Positions 17,340 to 26,242 of a stretch of 33,787 bases of DNA are shown piece after piece; positions within the stretch are counted from its first letter, which is position 1; each line of letters starts with the position of its first letter. A model generated the notes under the pieces. It was not told the origin of the DNA. It searched no databases and saw only the letters and a program-made list of their open reading frames with translations. The position numbers were made by a program, and so were the translations under genes. The stretch comes from Lachnospiraceae bacterium (GTDB taxonomy: Bacteria; Bacillota; Clostridia; Lachnospirales; Lachnospiraceae), in contig VSNY01000024.1 of the NCBI GenBank assembly GCA_009774535.1, positions 1 to 33,787 of the forward strand. The letters are read 5' to 3'.

Positions 17340-18698
17340 ATGAAAAACTGGACGATAAGGGCAAAATTAATGCTGGGTTTTTTTATCAGTATTGTAATGA
17401 CAGCGCTGAATATTGTATTCAGCGAACTTACAACCAGGATGGCAGCGAATTATGATGGAGAAGAATTAGTAAAATATAACCGCAATGCATCCATCTTTAC
17501 GTATACAGTCGGAATCGTATCCGTGATTATTATTTTATGGGTAGCAACAATATTGATCCGCCAGATCCGTTTGTCGGTGGAAGAACTGTCCAACGCGGCA
17601 AAACAGATCTCAAAAGGGCATGTGGACATCCAGATTAAAAAATACAGCAATGATGAACTGGGGCAGTTAGTAGACGAATATGAAAAAGTGATCCAGAATA
17701 TCAAATATCAGGCGCATGTAGCCGAAGAAGTAGCAAATGGAAACCTGACCATTTCCGTAAATCCGTCTTCCTCAGAAGATTTGCTTGGCAATTCCTTAAA
17801 GAAGCTTGTAGATGATAATTACCATGCATTGTCGAACATCAGTGATTCAGGCACACAGGTAACGATCAGTTCTTCCCAGGTGGCAAGCGCAAGCCAGGCG
17901 CTGGCGCAGGGTTCCACACAGCAGGCAAGCGCTATTGAGCAGATCACCGCTTCAATTGACGAGATTGCGGAAAAGACCAAGGAAAATGCGGAACAGGCAA
18001 ATTCAGCTGCTAATCTGATCGAACAGGCAATCGAAGACGTGAAACATGGAAATATGCGGATGAAAGATATGACAGACGCAATGGCGCAGATCAATCAGTC
18101 TTCCGAAAGCATTTCCAAGATTATTAAGACGATTGACGATATTGCGTTCCAGACGAATATCCTTGCGTTAAACGCAGCCGTAGAAGCAGCCAGGGCAGGC
18201 GAAGCAGGGAAAGGCTTTGCAGTTGTAGCAGAAGAAGTCCGCAGCCTTGCGGCAAAGAGTGCGGCTGCAGCCGCAGAAACAGCGGAATTGATTGAAGATT
18301 CCATTACGAAGGTCAGCGCAGGTTCTCAGATCGCTGAAGAGACGGCAAGCGCGCTGGAGACAATAACTGATGTAGTTCAAAAAAGCGAAGGAATTATTAA
18401 CGGCATCGCGGATTCTTCCAACTACCAAGCTACGGCGGTCGCACAGATTGAACAGGCGATTTCGCAGGTATCGCAGGTAGTGCAGACAAACTCCGCGACC
18501 AGCCAGCAGTGTGCGGCAGCCAGTGAGGAACTTTCCAACCAGGCGGCCAAAATGAGAGATATGCTTTCCATTTATAATCTGGGAGCGGGCAGACAAAGTA
18601 CGAGTCAGGGATTTGATTATCGAAGCGTGGAAACAACCAGCAGTGATGACAGAAATGAACCGGTAATTTCTCTGGAAGACGATTTTGGGAAATACTAG
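17340..18698 (+). CDS. Methyl-accepting chemotaxis protein without an extracellular sensor domain
   Basis: 452 aa from ATG 17340, with GAGAGG (17324-17329) 10 bases upstream. An in-frame ATG at 17322 would overlap cheW. Membrane segments lie at about 8-28 and 52-73, with only some 20 residues between them, so there is no room for a ligand domain. A HAMP domain follows (about 70-125). The cytoplasmic signalling tip is IAFQTNILALNAAVEAARAG followed by GKGFAVVAEEVRSLA, the CheA/CheW contact. There is no C-terminal CheR tether. Signals must come from the membrane, from the cytoplasm, or from a partner protein or receptor. Confidence 0.92.
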   Translation: MKNWTIRAKLMLGFFISIVMTALNIVFSELTTRMAANYDGEELVKYNRNASIFTYTVGIVSVIIILWVATILIRQIRLSVEELSNAAKQISKGHVDIQIKKYSNDELGQLVDEYEKVIQNIKYQAHVAEEVANGNLTISVNPSSSEDLLGNSLKKLVDDNYHALSNISDSGTQVTISSSQVASASQALAQGSTQQASAIEQITASIDEIAEKTKENAEQANSAANLIEQAIEDVKHGNMRMKDMTDAMAQINQSSESISKIIKTIDDIAFQTNILALNAAVEAARAGEAGKGFAVVAEEVRSLAAKSAAAAAETAELIEDSITKVSAGSQIAEETASALETITDVVQKSEGIINGIADSSNYQATAVAQIEQAISQVSQVVQTNSATSQQCAAASEELSNQAAKMRDMLSIYNLGAGRQSTSQGFDYRSVETTSSDDRNEPVISLEDDFGKY

Positions 18699-18707
18699 GA
18701 GGTAAAT

Positions 18708-20423
18708 ATGAAAAATCTGAAAATAGGAACAAAATTGCTGCTGACATTTATGATTATTATCGTGTTATTCTGCAGTACGGTATATGTAGCGACATCCGGA
18801 TTAAATCAGTGTTCAGATAAATATTCAGAGTTCTACAATCAGGAATATCAGATCACGCAGAGGGTTATGAGTATGCGCCGCGGTCTGCAGATTATTGTCA
18901 AAGACCTTACGTTTATGACAATTGATACGGATACCGCAAGATATGAGTCTTATCAGCAGGATATGAACAAAGAAATGGAACTGCTGGAAACAAATGCGGG
19001 CTGGGTAGCAGAGCATTTAAGCGGCAGTTCGGATGCATTTGACATTTTTGCAGAGGATATCCGTAATGCTGTCGAAATGCAGGAAAATGTAGTTGCGCTT
19101 TCTAAGACAAATAAAGATCAGGCACAGAGGATATTAATTGAGGACTATCAGCCGCTGGTTGTTAGTTCTGTGAATGCACTGACACAGATCAGCGACGAAG
19201 TAGAAGCCGGTGTGGATCAAAACTTTAACAAAACATTATCCACACAAAAGTCTATTACTTATTCTCTGCTGGGACTGGCTGCAGCGGCATTGCTGATTAC
19301 GATTGTACTCTGCCTGTATCTGACCAGGATGATTACGAAGCCGATTCATGAGCTGGTAGCATCTGCAGGCAAGATTGTAGCAGGTAATTTTGATTTTCAG
19401 ATTGCGTACCATTCCAAAGACGAACTTGGGGGGCTGGCTAACGCATTCCGGGATATGGCGTCCATCCTTGGTGATATTATTACGGACGCGTCCCGTCTGT
19501 TAAGTGAGATGGCAAACGGCAATTTCGATGTACGTACAAAAGCAGAAGAACGCTATGTTGGAGATTTCCAGGGGCTGTTGTCTTCCATCCGCAGACAGAA
19601 CCGTGATTTAAGTTCTACGCTGTCGCAGATCAATTCCAGCGCGGACCAGGTATCATCCGGCGCGAACCAGGTCTCTTACGGCGCACAGGCGCTTTCTCAG
19701 GGCGCTACCGAACAGGCTGCATCTGTAGAAGAGCTGGCTGCAACGATTGCAGGCATTTCCCAGCAGGTAAAAGAAACAGCGGAAAATGCGGCAACTGCAA
19801 GAAGCCAGTCCAATTCCGCAGGCAACCGTGTGGAAGAGTGCAACCGGCAGATGAAAGATATGACAAAGGCGATGGAAGAAATCACTCGTACATCCAACGA
19901 AATTGGCAAGATCATCAAGACGATCGAAGATATCGCGTTCCAGACCAATATTCTGGCGCTGAACGCAGCGGTGGAAGCGTCCCGTGCGGGTACCGCAGGC
20001 AAAGGCTTTGCCGTTGTTGCGGACGAAGTGCGTAACCTTGCCAGCAAGAGCGCGGAAGCATCCAAAGACACTTCCGACCTGATTGAAAGTGTGATCGGGG
20101 CAGTGTCTCAGGGTACACAGATTACGAATGCAACCGCAAAATCCTTGTTGCAGGTAGTAGATGAAGTGCGCGAAGCAACTACTACGGTAGAGAAGATTGC
20201 AAACGCGGCAGAAGGCCAGGCAGGGGCGGTGGAACAGGTATCCGTTGGCGTCGACCAGATTTCCAGTGTTGTACAAACCAATTCCGCAACTGCAGTACAG
20301 AGCGCGGCAGCCAGCGAAGAGCTCTCCAGCCAGGCTGAGGTGTTAAAGAACCTGGTAGCAAAATTTATTTTGCGGGAAGAGTTTGCACAGAATCAAAGCG
20401 GTTTTCATTCGGATTTTGAATAA
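18708..20423 (+). CDS. Methyl-accepting chemotaxis protein with four-helix-bundle-like sensor
   Basis: 571 aa. Membrane segment 1 at about 8-29, a helical extracellular part at about 30-180 (four-helix-bundle MCP type, with CSDKYSEFYNQEYQITQRV near its start), and membrane segment 2 at about 183-205. A HAMP domain follows (about 206-260), and a second HAMP-like repeat is suggested by LLSEMANGNFDVRT (about 265-310). The signalling domain carries IAFQTNILALNAAVEASRAG and GKGFAVVADEVRNLA. The ribosome site AGGAGG (18697-18702) overlaps the stop of the preceding receptor, and the gap is 9 bases. The ligand is unknown. The tip sequence closely matches the receptor at 17340, so both should enter the same array. 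Confidence 0.94.
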   Translation: MKNLKIGTKLLLTFMIIIVLFCSTVYVATSGLNQCSDKYSEFYNQEYQITQRVMSMRRGLQIIVKDLTFMTIDTDTARYESYQQDMNKEMELLETNAGWVAEHLSGSSDAFDIFAEDIRNAVEMQENVVALSKTNKDQAQRILIEDYQPLVVSSVNALTQISDEVEAGVDQNFNKTLSTQKSITYSLLGLAAAALLITIVLCLYLTRMITKPIHELVASAGKIVAGNFDFQIAYHSKDELGGLANAFRDMASILGDIITDASRLLSEMANGNFDVRTKAEERYVGDFQGLLSSIRRQNRDLSSTLSQINSSADQVSSGANQVSYGAQALSQGATEQAASVEELAATIAGISQQVKETAENAATARSQSNSAGNRVEECNRQMKDMTKAMEEITRTSNEIGKIIKTIEDIAFQTNILALNAAVEASRAGTAGKGFAVVADEVRNLASKSAEASKDTSDLIESVIGAVSQGTQITNATAKSLLQVVDEVREATTTVEKIANAAEGQAGAVEQVSVGVDQISSVVQTNSATAVQSAAASEELSSQAEVLKNLVAKFILREEFAQNQSGFHSDFE

Positions 20424-20464
20424 GCAGCCTTTGATTCATATCTGTTTACAGCAATAAGAAAGAG

Positions 20465-20474
20465 ACGAGGTGAT
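20465..20474 (+). promoter_or_regulatory. Extended ribosome binding site that decides the HPt gene start
   Basis: ACGAGGTGAT matches the extended anti-16S consensus at 9 of 10 positions. The GTG at 20470 is part of it, so translation should begin at ATG 20479, which has ideal spacing. Confidence 0.65.
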
Positions 20475-20478
20475 TTTT

Positions 20479-20835
20479 ATGGATTTGTTAGAAGAATTAA
20501 AAGGGCTGGGCGTTGATGTGGACGGCGGCTTAAAGCGGATCGGAGGCAATGAGGCGCTTTATAAACGGCTGCTGAATACTTTTGTCAAAGCAATGAGAGG
20601 ACAGCAGATTTCGCCGGACTTTGATCCTGCTGATTTTGAGGAAGTCAAAGAAAAAGCCCATGCGATCAAAGGGACGTCGGGCAATTTGTCTATCACGCCT
20701 GTATTTGAAGCATATTCTAAAATTATGGAACTGCTGCGGGCGGACCAGCTGCAGGAAGCAAAAGAAGTCCTTTTAAAGATTATACCGGTGCAGGAAGAGA
20801 TCGTTGCCTGCATCGAAAGACATGCAGGGCAGTAA
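20479..20835 (+). CDS. Free-standing HPt phosphotransfer protein
   Basis: 118 aa, all-helical, one HPt domain and nothing else. The phospho-acceptor is His 61 in KAHAIKGTSGNL, which is the canonical HPt motif. The start is ATG 20479. Free HPt proteins carry phosphate between a hybrid kinase receiver and a final response regulator. The hybrid kinase directly downstream has two receiver domains and no HPt of its own, so it is the most likely donor; the REC-HD-GYP proteins of the same unit are plausible acceptors. This is inferred from domain complementarity and position. It is the last gene before the terminator at 20901-20943. Confidence 0.9.
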   Translation: MDLLEELKGLGVDVDGGLKRIGGNEALYKRLLNTFVKAMRGQQISPDFDPADFEEVKEKAHAIKGTSGNLSITPVFEAYSKIMELLRADQLQEAKEVLLKIIPVQEEIVACIERHAGQ

Positions 20836-20900
20836 CATGGCTTTTGTGTAAAAATACAGATGCTTTGTTAAGTTCGTAAAATTTGGCAAAAGGCGCGGAG

Positions 20901-20943
20901 CGTGTTTGGAAATTGCAGGGAGCGGTTTTTCAAACACGTTTTT
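20901..20943 (+). terminator. Terminator at the end of the chemosensory unit
   Basis: CGTGTTTG (20901-20908) pairs with CAAACACG (20931-20938); the stem can extend inward through A-T pairs with one mismatch. Five T follow (20939-20943). It lies 65 bases after the HPt stop. A TTG at 20906 that could extend the next gene sits in the stem and is therefore an unlikely start. Confidence 0.75.
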
Positions 20944-20962
20944 GCGGTGTATGGGAAATCAT

Positions 20963-23518
20963 ATGGATAAAAAGACAAAAAGATTTTTTATGCGGAGTGT
21001 TGTCAGTATTTTCTTTATATGTATTGGCGTATTCTGTTTTCTGACTTATTATATGGGAGAGAAAACGGGACAAGCGATTAAGAATACGACAAGTATCTAT
21101 ATGTCAGAGATGAGTCTGCAGGTGCAGGAGAAGTTTACCGCTGTGATTAATCTTCGGATGCAGCAGGTGGAGACGATGATTCAGATCCATCCGCCGCAGG
21201 AAGCCGTATATGGCGAAGAAATGATAAACGGCTTGGTGGAAAATGCACGGATACGGAATTTTACCTATGTCGGGCTGTATGCAGCAGACGGAAAGCTGGA
21301 AGATTTGTATGGCGCTGCGATTGAACTTGGACAAAAGAGCGGCATAGCAAAGACGATTCAGCCGGGCGCTTATGCAGTCGGAGAGGCCAGAGACGAATAT
21401 GGACAGAAATTGCTGATGATCGGTATGAACGCGGATTATCCGATGGCGGACGGCGGCAGGAGCCGGGCGCTGTTCGTTGGGCTGCCAATGGAATATCTGC
21501 GTGATACCCTGTTTCTGGATCAGAATAATTCGCTGCTGTATTATCATATTATTGATACCCAGGGGGACTTTGTAATACGCAGCGGCGATGCTTACCGGGA
21601 AAGTTATTTTGAACGTATCAGAGAACGGTTTGATACTTTAAATGGGAAAACGCCGGAAATATATGTACGAGAACTGTCCGACGCCATGCAGGATCAGGCG
21701 GTCTATGCGACGTCCATATTGATGGACGGCCAGGAAATTTATATGTACTGTTCTCCTCTGATTTCAAACAGCAGCTGGTATCTGATCGCGGCTATGCCGA
21801 ACAATATACTGATGGAATCCATTCGGGAGCTGGACGGCATACGCAACGTCGTGATTGTTACTTCTGCTGCGACGATTCTGATCGCTATGGGCGTGATCTT
21901 TATTCTGTATTACCGGCTGTCCCAGCAGCAAATGCGGGAACTTGTAAAGGCACGCAATGAAGCGGATTATTCCAATGCGGCAAAGAGCAATTTTTTGTCC
22001 AGCATGAGCCACGAGATCCGCACGCCGATGAATGCGATTATCGGTATGACAGAGATCGCCCAGCGCAATATCCAAGACCCCGGACGGGTCAGCGACTGTT
22101 TAAAGAAAGTGCGTCTTTCCAGTAAGCATCTGCTCGGACTGATCAACGACGTACTTGATATGTCCAAAATTGAAAGCCGGAAAATGACGCTGAATATGGC
22201 GCCGGTGTCGCTGCGTGATACGATGGATGATCTTGTGAATATTATCCAGCCGCAGATTAAGGCGAAAAAACAGCATTTTGATATCTTTATCCAGAATATT
22301 TGTTCTGAAGGAGTGTTCTGCGACGATGTGCGTCTGAACCAGGCGCTGATCAATATTTTGTCAAACGCTGTGAAATATACGCCGGAGGAAGGCAATATTT
22401 ATATTTATCTGGATCAGGAACAATCAGCGCTGGGGGAGACTTATGTACGTACCAATTTTTATGTTGTGGATTCAGGAATCGGTATGTCTTCGGAATTTTT
22501 GGAGAAAATATGGGATACTTTTTCCAGGGAAGAGACGGACCAGGTACGCCATATTTTAGGGACAGGTCTTGGCATGTCCATTACGAAGAGCCTGGTGGAT
22601 CTGATGGGCGGTACGATCGAGGTGGAAAGCGAGCTTGGGAAAGGCAGTACCTTTTGCATTACGCTGGATCTGATGAAGGCGGAAGGCAAAGACCTGACAC
22701 AGATGGAGCTGCCTGCATGGAACGTGCTTGTCGTGGATGACGACGAGCAGCTGTGTTCCAGCGCGGTATCGAATCTGGAATCATTAGGCGTGCAGTGTGA
22801 ATGGGCGTTAAGCGGCGTACAAGCGGTCTCTATGGTCAGGGAACGCCACGCGCAGGGCAAGGATTATGATTTTGTACTGATTGATTGGAAAATGCCTGGA
22901 CAGAATGGGATACAGACGATACACATGATCCGTGAAGAGATCAGTACGCAGCTGCCGATCTTTTTAATGTCCGCGGACGACCTTGGTGAAATGGAAGAGG
23001 AGGCGTCGAAAGCCGGTATTGAAGGATTTATTGCAAAACCGCTCTTTGCTTCCCGGCTGTATGAAAGGCTGCGCAAATATGTGGACGGTTACGAGGAACA
23101 GCCGGAACCTGCGGACAGTAAAAAAGAAGATATCACGTTTGAGGGCAGAAAAGTGCTGCTTGCAGAGGATATGGAAATTAACTGGGAAGTGGCAAACGAG
23201 ATCCTCTCCAGTACCGGTATGCAGCTGGAGCATGCAGAAGACGGAAGGGAATGCTTAAAAATGTTTGAAGCGTCCGAGCCTGGATATTACGATGCGGTGC
23301 TGATGGATATCCGCATGCCGGGCATGGATGGTTATGAAGCCGCCCAGGCGATCCGTGCGCTGGACCGTCCGGACAGGAGCATTCCGATTATTGCCATGAC
23401 AGCGGACGCCTTTGCGGGTGATATTCAAAAATGTCTGGATGCAGGCATGGATGATCATATTGCAAAGCCATTAGACATCGGAGAGTGTATGCGCGTGCTG
23501 CAAAACCATCTGGGGTAG
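20963..23518 (+). CDS. Membrane hybrid histidine kinase with two receiver domains
   Basis: 851 aa from ATG 20963 (ATG 20951 is possible; the ribosome site is weak for both). Membrane segment 1 at about 9-30, an extracellular sensor of about 260 residues that looks like a Cache-type domain (SWYLIAAMPNNIL near its end), and membrane segment 2 at about 296-317. H-box FLSSMSHEIRTPMNAIIG (His 350). ATPase: NQALINILSNAVKYTP, VDSGIGMS and GTGLGMSITKSL. Two receivers follow: REC1 at about 585-700 (VVDDDE, Asp 641 in LIDWKMPG) and REC2 at about 730-850 (LLAEDMEINW, Asp 782 in LMDIRMPGMDG). There is no HPt domain, so the free HPt just upstream is a natural relay partner. It follows the terminator of the chemosensory unit but no clear promoter was found, so read-through is possible. 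Confidence 0.93.
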   Translation: MDKKTKRFFMRSVVSIFFICIGVFCFLTYYMGEKTGQAIKNTTSIYMSEMSLQVQEKFTAVINLRMQQVETMIQIHPPQEAVYGEEMINGLVENARIRNFTYVGLYAADGKLEDLYGAAIELGQKSGIAKTIQPGAYAVGEARDEYGQKLLMIGMNADYPMADGGRSRALFVGLPMEYLRDTLFLDQNNSLLYYHIIDTQGDFVIRSGDAYRESYFERIRERFDTLNGKTPEIYVRELSDAMQDQAVYATSILMDGQEIYMYCSPLISNSSWYLIAAMPNNILMESIRELDGIRNVVIVTSAATILIAMGVIFILYYRLSQQQMRELVKARNEADYSNAAKSNFLSSMSHEIRTPMNAIIGMTEIAQRNIQDPGRVSDCLKKVRLSSKHLLGLINDVLDMSKIESRKMTLNMAPVSLRDTMDDLVNIIQPQIKAKKQHFDIFIQNICSEGVFCDDVRLNQALINILSNAVKYTPEEGNIYIYLDQEQSALGETYVRTNFYVVDSGIGMSSEFLEKIWDTFSREETDQVRHILGTGLGMSITKSLVDLMGGTIEVESELGKGSTFCITLDLMKAEGKDLTQMELPAWNVLVVDDDEQLCSSAVSNLESLGVQCEWALSGVQAVSMVRERHAQGKDYDFVLIDWKMPGQNGIQTIHMIREEISTQLPIFLMSADDLGEMEEEASKAGIEGFIAKPLFASRLYERLRKYVDGYEEQPEPADSKKEDITFEGRKVLLAEDMEINWEVANEILSSTGMQLEHAEDGRECLKMFEASEPGYYDAVLMDIRMPGMDGYEAAQAIRALDRPDRSIPIIAMTADAFAGDIQKCLDAGMDDHIAKPLDIGECMRVLQNHLG

Positions 23519-23528
23519 CGGTGATCCG

Positions 23529-23574
23529 GCGCAAAACTGTGCATCCTGCAGATTTGTGTCATGCACTTTTGCGC
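23529..23574 (+). promoter_or_regulatory. Long bulged hairpin between hybrid kinase and subtilase genes
   Basis: GCGCAAAA (23529-23536) pairs with TTTTGCGC (23567-23574), and GTGCAT (23539-23544) with ATGCAC (23561-23566), giving 14 pairs with one 2-base bulge and a 16-base loop. It begins 10 bases after the kinase stop and ends 25 bases before the next gene. The inner stem followed by TTTT could act as a terminator; the full form could control translation of the protease. Confidence 0.55.
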
Positions 23575-23599
23575 GGCCTTCGTCATATGATAATAAAAA

Positions 23600-24505
23600 A
23601 TGCAGGACTGCGTATCTATGGACAGGGTTCGGAACTTAATCAACTGCGACCAAATGCACCGCCTTGGCTTAACCGGGCGGGGCGTCGGTGTCGCGATCCT
23701 GGATACAGGGATATTTATGCACCCGGATTATGTAGAGCGTATCCGGGTGTTTCGGGATTTCTGCAACGGAAAACACCAGCCATATGACGATAACGGGCAT
23801 GGTTCCCATATCGCGGGCATTATCGCCGGAAACGGGCGCATGAGCAAAGGACGCTACCGTGGCGTCGCGCCGTTGGCGTCCCTGATTGTTTTAAAAGTGC
23901 TTGACCGCACAGGCAACGGAAATACAAAAGATGTCATTGAAGCGATGAAATGGATGATTGACAACCGCGAACGGTATCAGATCCGCATCGCCAATATTTC
24001 TGTCGGGATGCTGCCGCAGTCCCGGTCAAAAGAACGTGACCAGATGCTGGAATGGGTGGACCGTATGTGGGACAGCGGGATATTTACCGTAGCGGCGGCA
24101 GGAAACGGCGGCCCTTCCTATAACAGCGTAACGATTCCCGGCGCCAGCAGCACCGTATTGACCGTAGGCAGCAGCGACGACAGGGACCAGCTGGTGCGCA
24201 GGCGCGGGCTGTATCCAGGATACAGCGGTATGGGGCCGACAGACTACTGTGTATGCAAACCGGAAATTTTAGCGCCCGGCACAGAGATCCACAGCTGTCA
24301 TTCTTCCAATTATGGGTATACTGTAAAGAGCGGGACGTCCATGGCTACAGCTGTCGTATCCGGTGCGTGTGCGCTTGTCTATGACAGATACCCGTATCTG
24401 ACCCCGGCGGGCCTGAAACTGCGGTTTTATGAAAAGCTGGCGGCAGACCGGGATGCATCCTGCTGGGGAACACTGGACGTCAGGAAGCTGTTGGGGTGTC
24501 ATTAA
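23600..24505 (+). CDS. Subtilisin-like serine protease (S8), no signal peptide
   Basis: 301 aa, close to the bare catalytic domain of subtilases. The catalytic set is complete: Asp 35 in VAILDTGI, His 67 in DNGHGSHIAG, oxyanion Asn 169 in AAAGNGGP and Ser 247 in SGTSMATAVVSG. There is no signal peptide, no long pro-peptide and no membrane segment, so a cytosolic protease like intracellular subtilisins is likely. The first 25 residues before GLTGRGVGV could be a short N-terminal extension. ATG 23600 follows an in-frame stop (TAA) by one codon, so a longer protein is excluded; no clear ribosome site precedes it or the next ATG at 23618. The substrate is unknown. It follows the hybrid kinase by 81 bases on the same strand. 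Confidence 0.9.
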   Translation: MQDCVSMDRVRNLINCDQMHRLGLTGRGVGVAILDTGIFMHPDYVERIRVFRDFCNGKHQPYDDNGHGSHIAGIIAGNGRMSKGRYRGVAPLASLIVLKVLDRTGNGNTKDVIEAMKWMIDNRERYQIRIANISVGMLPQSRSKERDQMLEWVDRMWDSGIFTVAAAGNGGPSYNSVTIPGASSTVLTVGSSDDRDQLVRRRGLYPGYSGMGPTDYCVCKPEILAPGTEIHSCHSSNYGYTVKSGTSMATAVVSGACALVYDRYPYLTPAGLKLRFYEKLAADRDASCWGTLDVRKLLGCH

Positions 24506-24580
24506 AACAGGATAAAAGGAATAAAACGCGGTTTTTATGCGGATACAGGATGATCCGTGTTATGGAAAGGGAGCATTGAT

Positions 24581-26143
24581 TTGAGGTTATTATTAAAGGC
24601 GCTTCGGGTTATCAGGAAAGCAGTGCAAAAACTGTTCAGCAGGCTGTTCGTTGTAGCGCTTGGAATCCTGCTGCAGTTTACCTGGCTGTTTGTCGTGCTG
24701 TATCAGTTCAGCGCCAAACACACATTTGCAAATATTGTCGTTACAGCGCTCGGAATCCTGACCGCATTTTATGTGATCAGCAGGCCCTACCATCCGGCGG
24801 CAAAGCTGGCATGGACGACTGTGCTGCTGACCGTGCCGCTGCTTGGCATTCTGATTTATTTTGTATTCGGAAGGCCGGAGCTGACGAAGCGTACCAGAGA
24901 AGGCATGGAAGCAGTTAACATTAGAATCGAAACGCATTTAAAGCAGGATGAAGAAGTCATAAAGCATCTGAAAAAGACCGACGGAAGTGTACAGCTCCAG
25001 TCTGCCTATATTTTGCGCCAGGCCAGATTCCCGGTCTACGAGCATACGCAGACAAAGTATTATCCATGCGGTGAACAGATGTTTGAAGACATGCTGGAAG
25101 CCATCCGTAAAGCGGAGAAGTTTATTTTTCTGGAATATTTTATAATCAGCCCTGGTATGATGTTTGACCGGCTGTTAGCGGAGCTGGAGAAAAAAGCACT
25201 GCTGGGTGTAGATGTGCGCCTGATTTATGATGATATCGGCTGCGTGGCGACTCTCCCAGTCGATTTTGTGCGGGATATGGAAAGAATCGGTATCCGGTGC
25301 GCCGTATTTAACCGTTTCTGGCCAGTACTCAGCATCGTGATGAATCACCGGGACCACCGCAAGATTTTAGTTGTAGACGGCATCTGGGGATTTACAGGCG
25401 GGATCAATATCGCGGACGAATACATCAACGAAAAGAAGCGGTTCGGCTACTGGAAGGATACCGGGATCCGCATCGAAGGGGAAGCGGTATGGAATTTTAC
25501 CGCGATGTTTTTGGAAATGTGGGATTATATCCGCCACGAAGAAGACGACTGTCTGAAATACCGCCCGAGACTGCCCCAATACGAGACACAGGAGCATGGA
25601 TTTGTCCAGCCTTACGGCGACACACCGTTAGACCGGGAAAATGTCGGAGAGAACGTATATCTGAATATGATTACGAAGGCAAAGAACTATCTGTATATCT
25701 ATACGCCTTATTTAATCATCGACCAGGAAATGCAGACGGCTCTTTGCAACGCGGCGAAAAGCGGTGTGGATGTGCGTCTGGTGACGCCTGGGATACCGGA
25801 TAAAAAGATCATATTTTTAATGACCCGGTCCAATTATAAGGTGTTACTGGAAAGTGGTATTAAAATCTATGAGTATACGCCCGGTTTTATTCATGCCAAG
25901 TGTTTTCTTTGCGATGATGAGACAGCTGCGGTAGGGAGCATTAACCTGGATTACCGCAGTTTGTATCTGCATTTTGAATGCGGCGTCTGGATACACCGCA
26001 GCGAAGCGGTGATGCAGCTGAAAGAGGATATGGAACAGACGTTTGCTTGTTCCCGTCAGATCAAAAAGGAGGAGTGGAAGGAGCCGGGGGTTTGCTTGCG
26101 GGTTGTACAGACGGTGCTGCGATTGTTTGCGCCGTTGTTGTGA
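24581..26143 (+). CDS. cls: Cardiolipin synthase (phospholipase D family)
   Basis: 520 aa from TTG 24581, with AAAGGGAG (about 24566-24573) 7-8 bases upstream; a GTG at 24557 is the alternative. It joins two phosphatidylglycerols into cardiolipin plus glycerol at the membrane. Two N-terminal membrane segments lie at about 20-45 and 50-70, a third at about 80-100, ending FVFGRPEL. Both HKD motifs are present: HRKILVVD followed by GFTGGINIADEY (around 265-285), and HAKCFLCDDETAAVGSINLDYRS (around 440-465, read from its two halves). Length matches bacterial ClsA (about 480-520 aa). It may be single-gene; the gap before it is 75 bases. Confidence 0.95.
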   Translation: MRLLLKALRVIRKAVQKLFSRLFVVALGILLQFTWLFVVLYQFSAKHTFANIVVTALGILTAFYVISRPYHPAAKLAWTTVLLTVPLLGILIYFVFGRPELTKRTREGMEAVNIRIETHLKQDEEVIKHLKKTDGSVQLQSAYILRQARFPVYEHTQTKYYPCGEQMFEDMLEAIRKAEKFIFLEYFIISPGMMFDRLLAELEKKALLGVDVRLIYDDIGCVATLPVDFVRDMERIGIRCAVFNRFWPVLSIVMNHRDHRKILVVDGIWGFTGGINIADEYINEKKRFGYWKDTGIRIEGEAVWNFTAMFLEMWDYIRHEEDDCLKYRPRLPQYETQEHGFVQPYGDTPLDRENVGENVYLNMITKAKNYLYIYTPYLIIDQEMQTALCNAAKSGVDVRLVTPGIPDKKIIFLMTRSNYKVLLESGIKIYEYTPGFIHAKCFLCDDETAAVGSINLDYRSLYLHFECGVWIHRSEAVMQLKEDMEQTFACSRQIKKEEWKEPGVCLRVVQTVLRLFAPLL

Positions 26144-26242
26144 GGGGTATTGGATAGGATAGAGGTATGTGGCTGTCTTTACGTGAACAGGATAGGCTAT
26201 CCATATAGTTAAATTTTTTATCTTAGAAAAAACAGGCATATT

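Noticed and set aside
20906..20962. TTG 20906 start for the hybrid kinase
   Set aside because: It sits in the stem of the terminator at 20901-20943; ATG 20963 directly precedes the first membrane segment.
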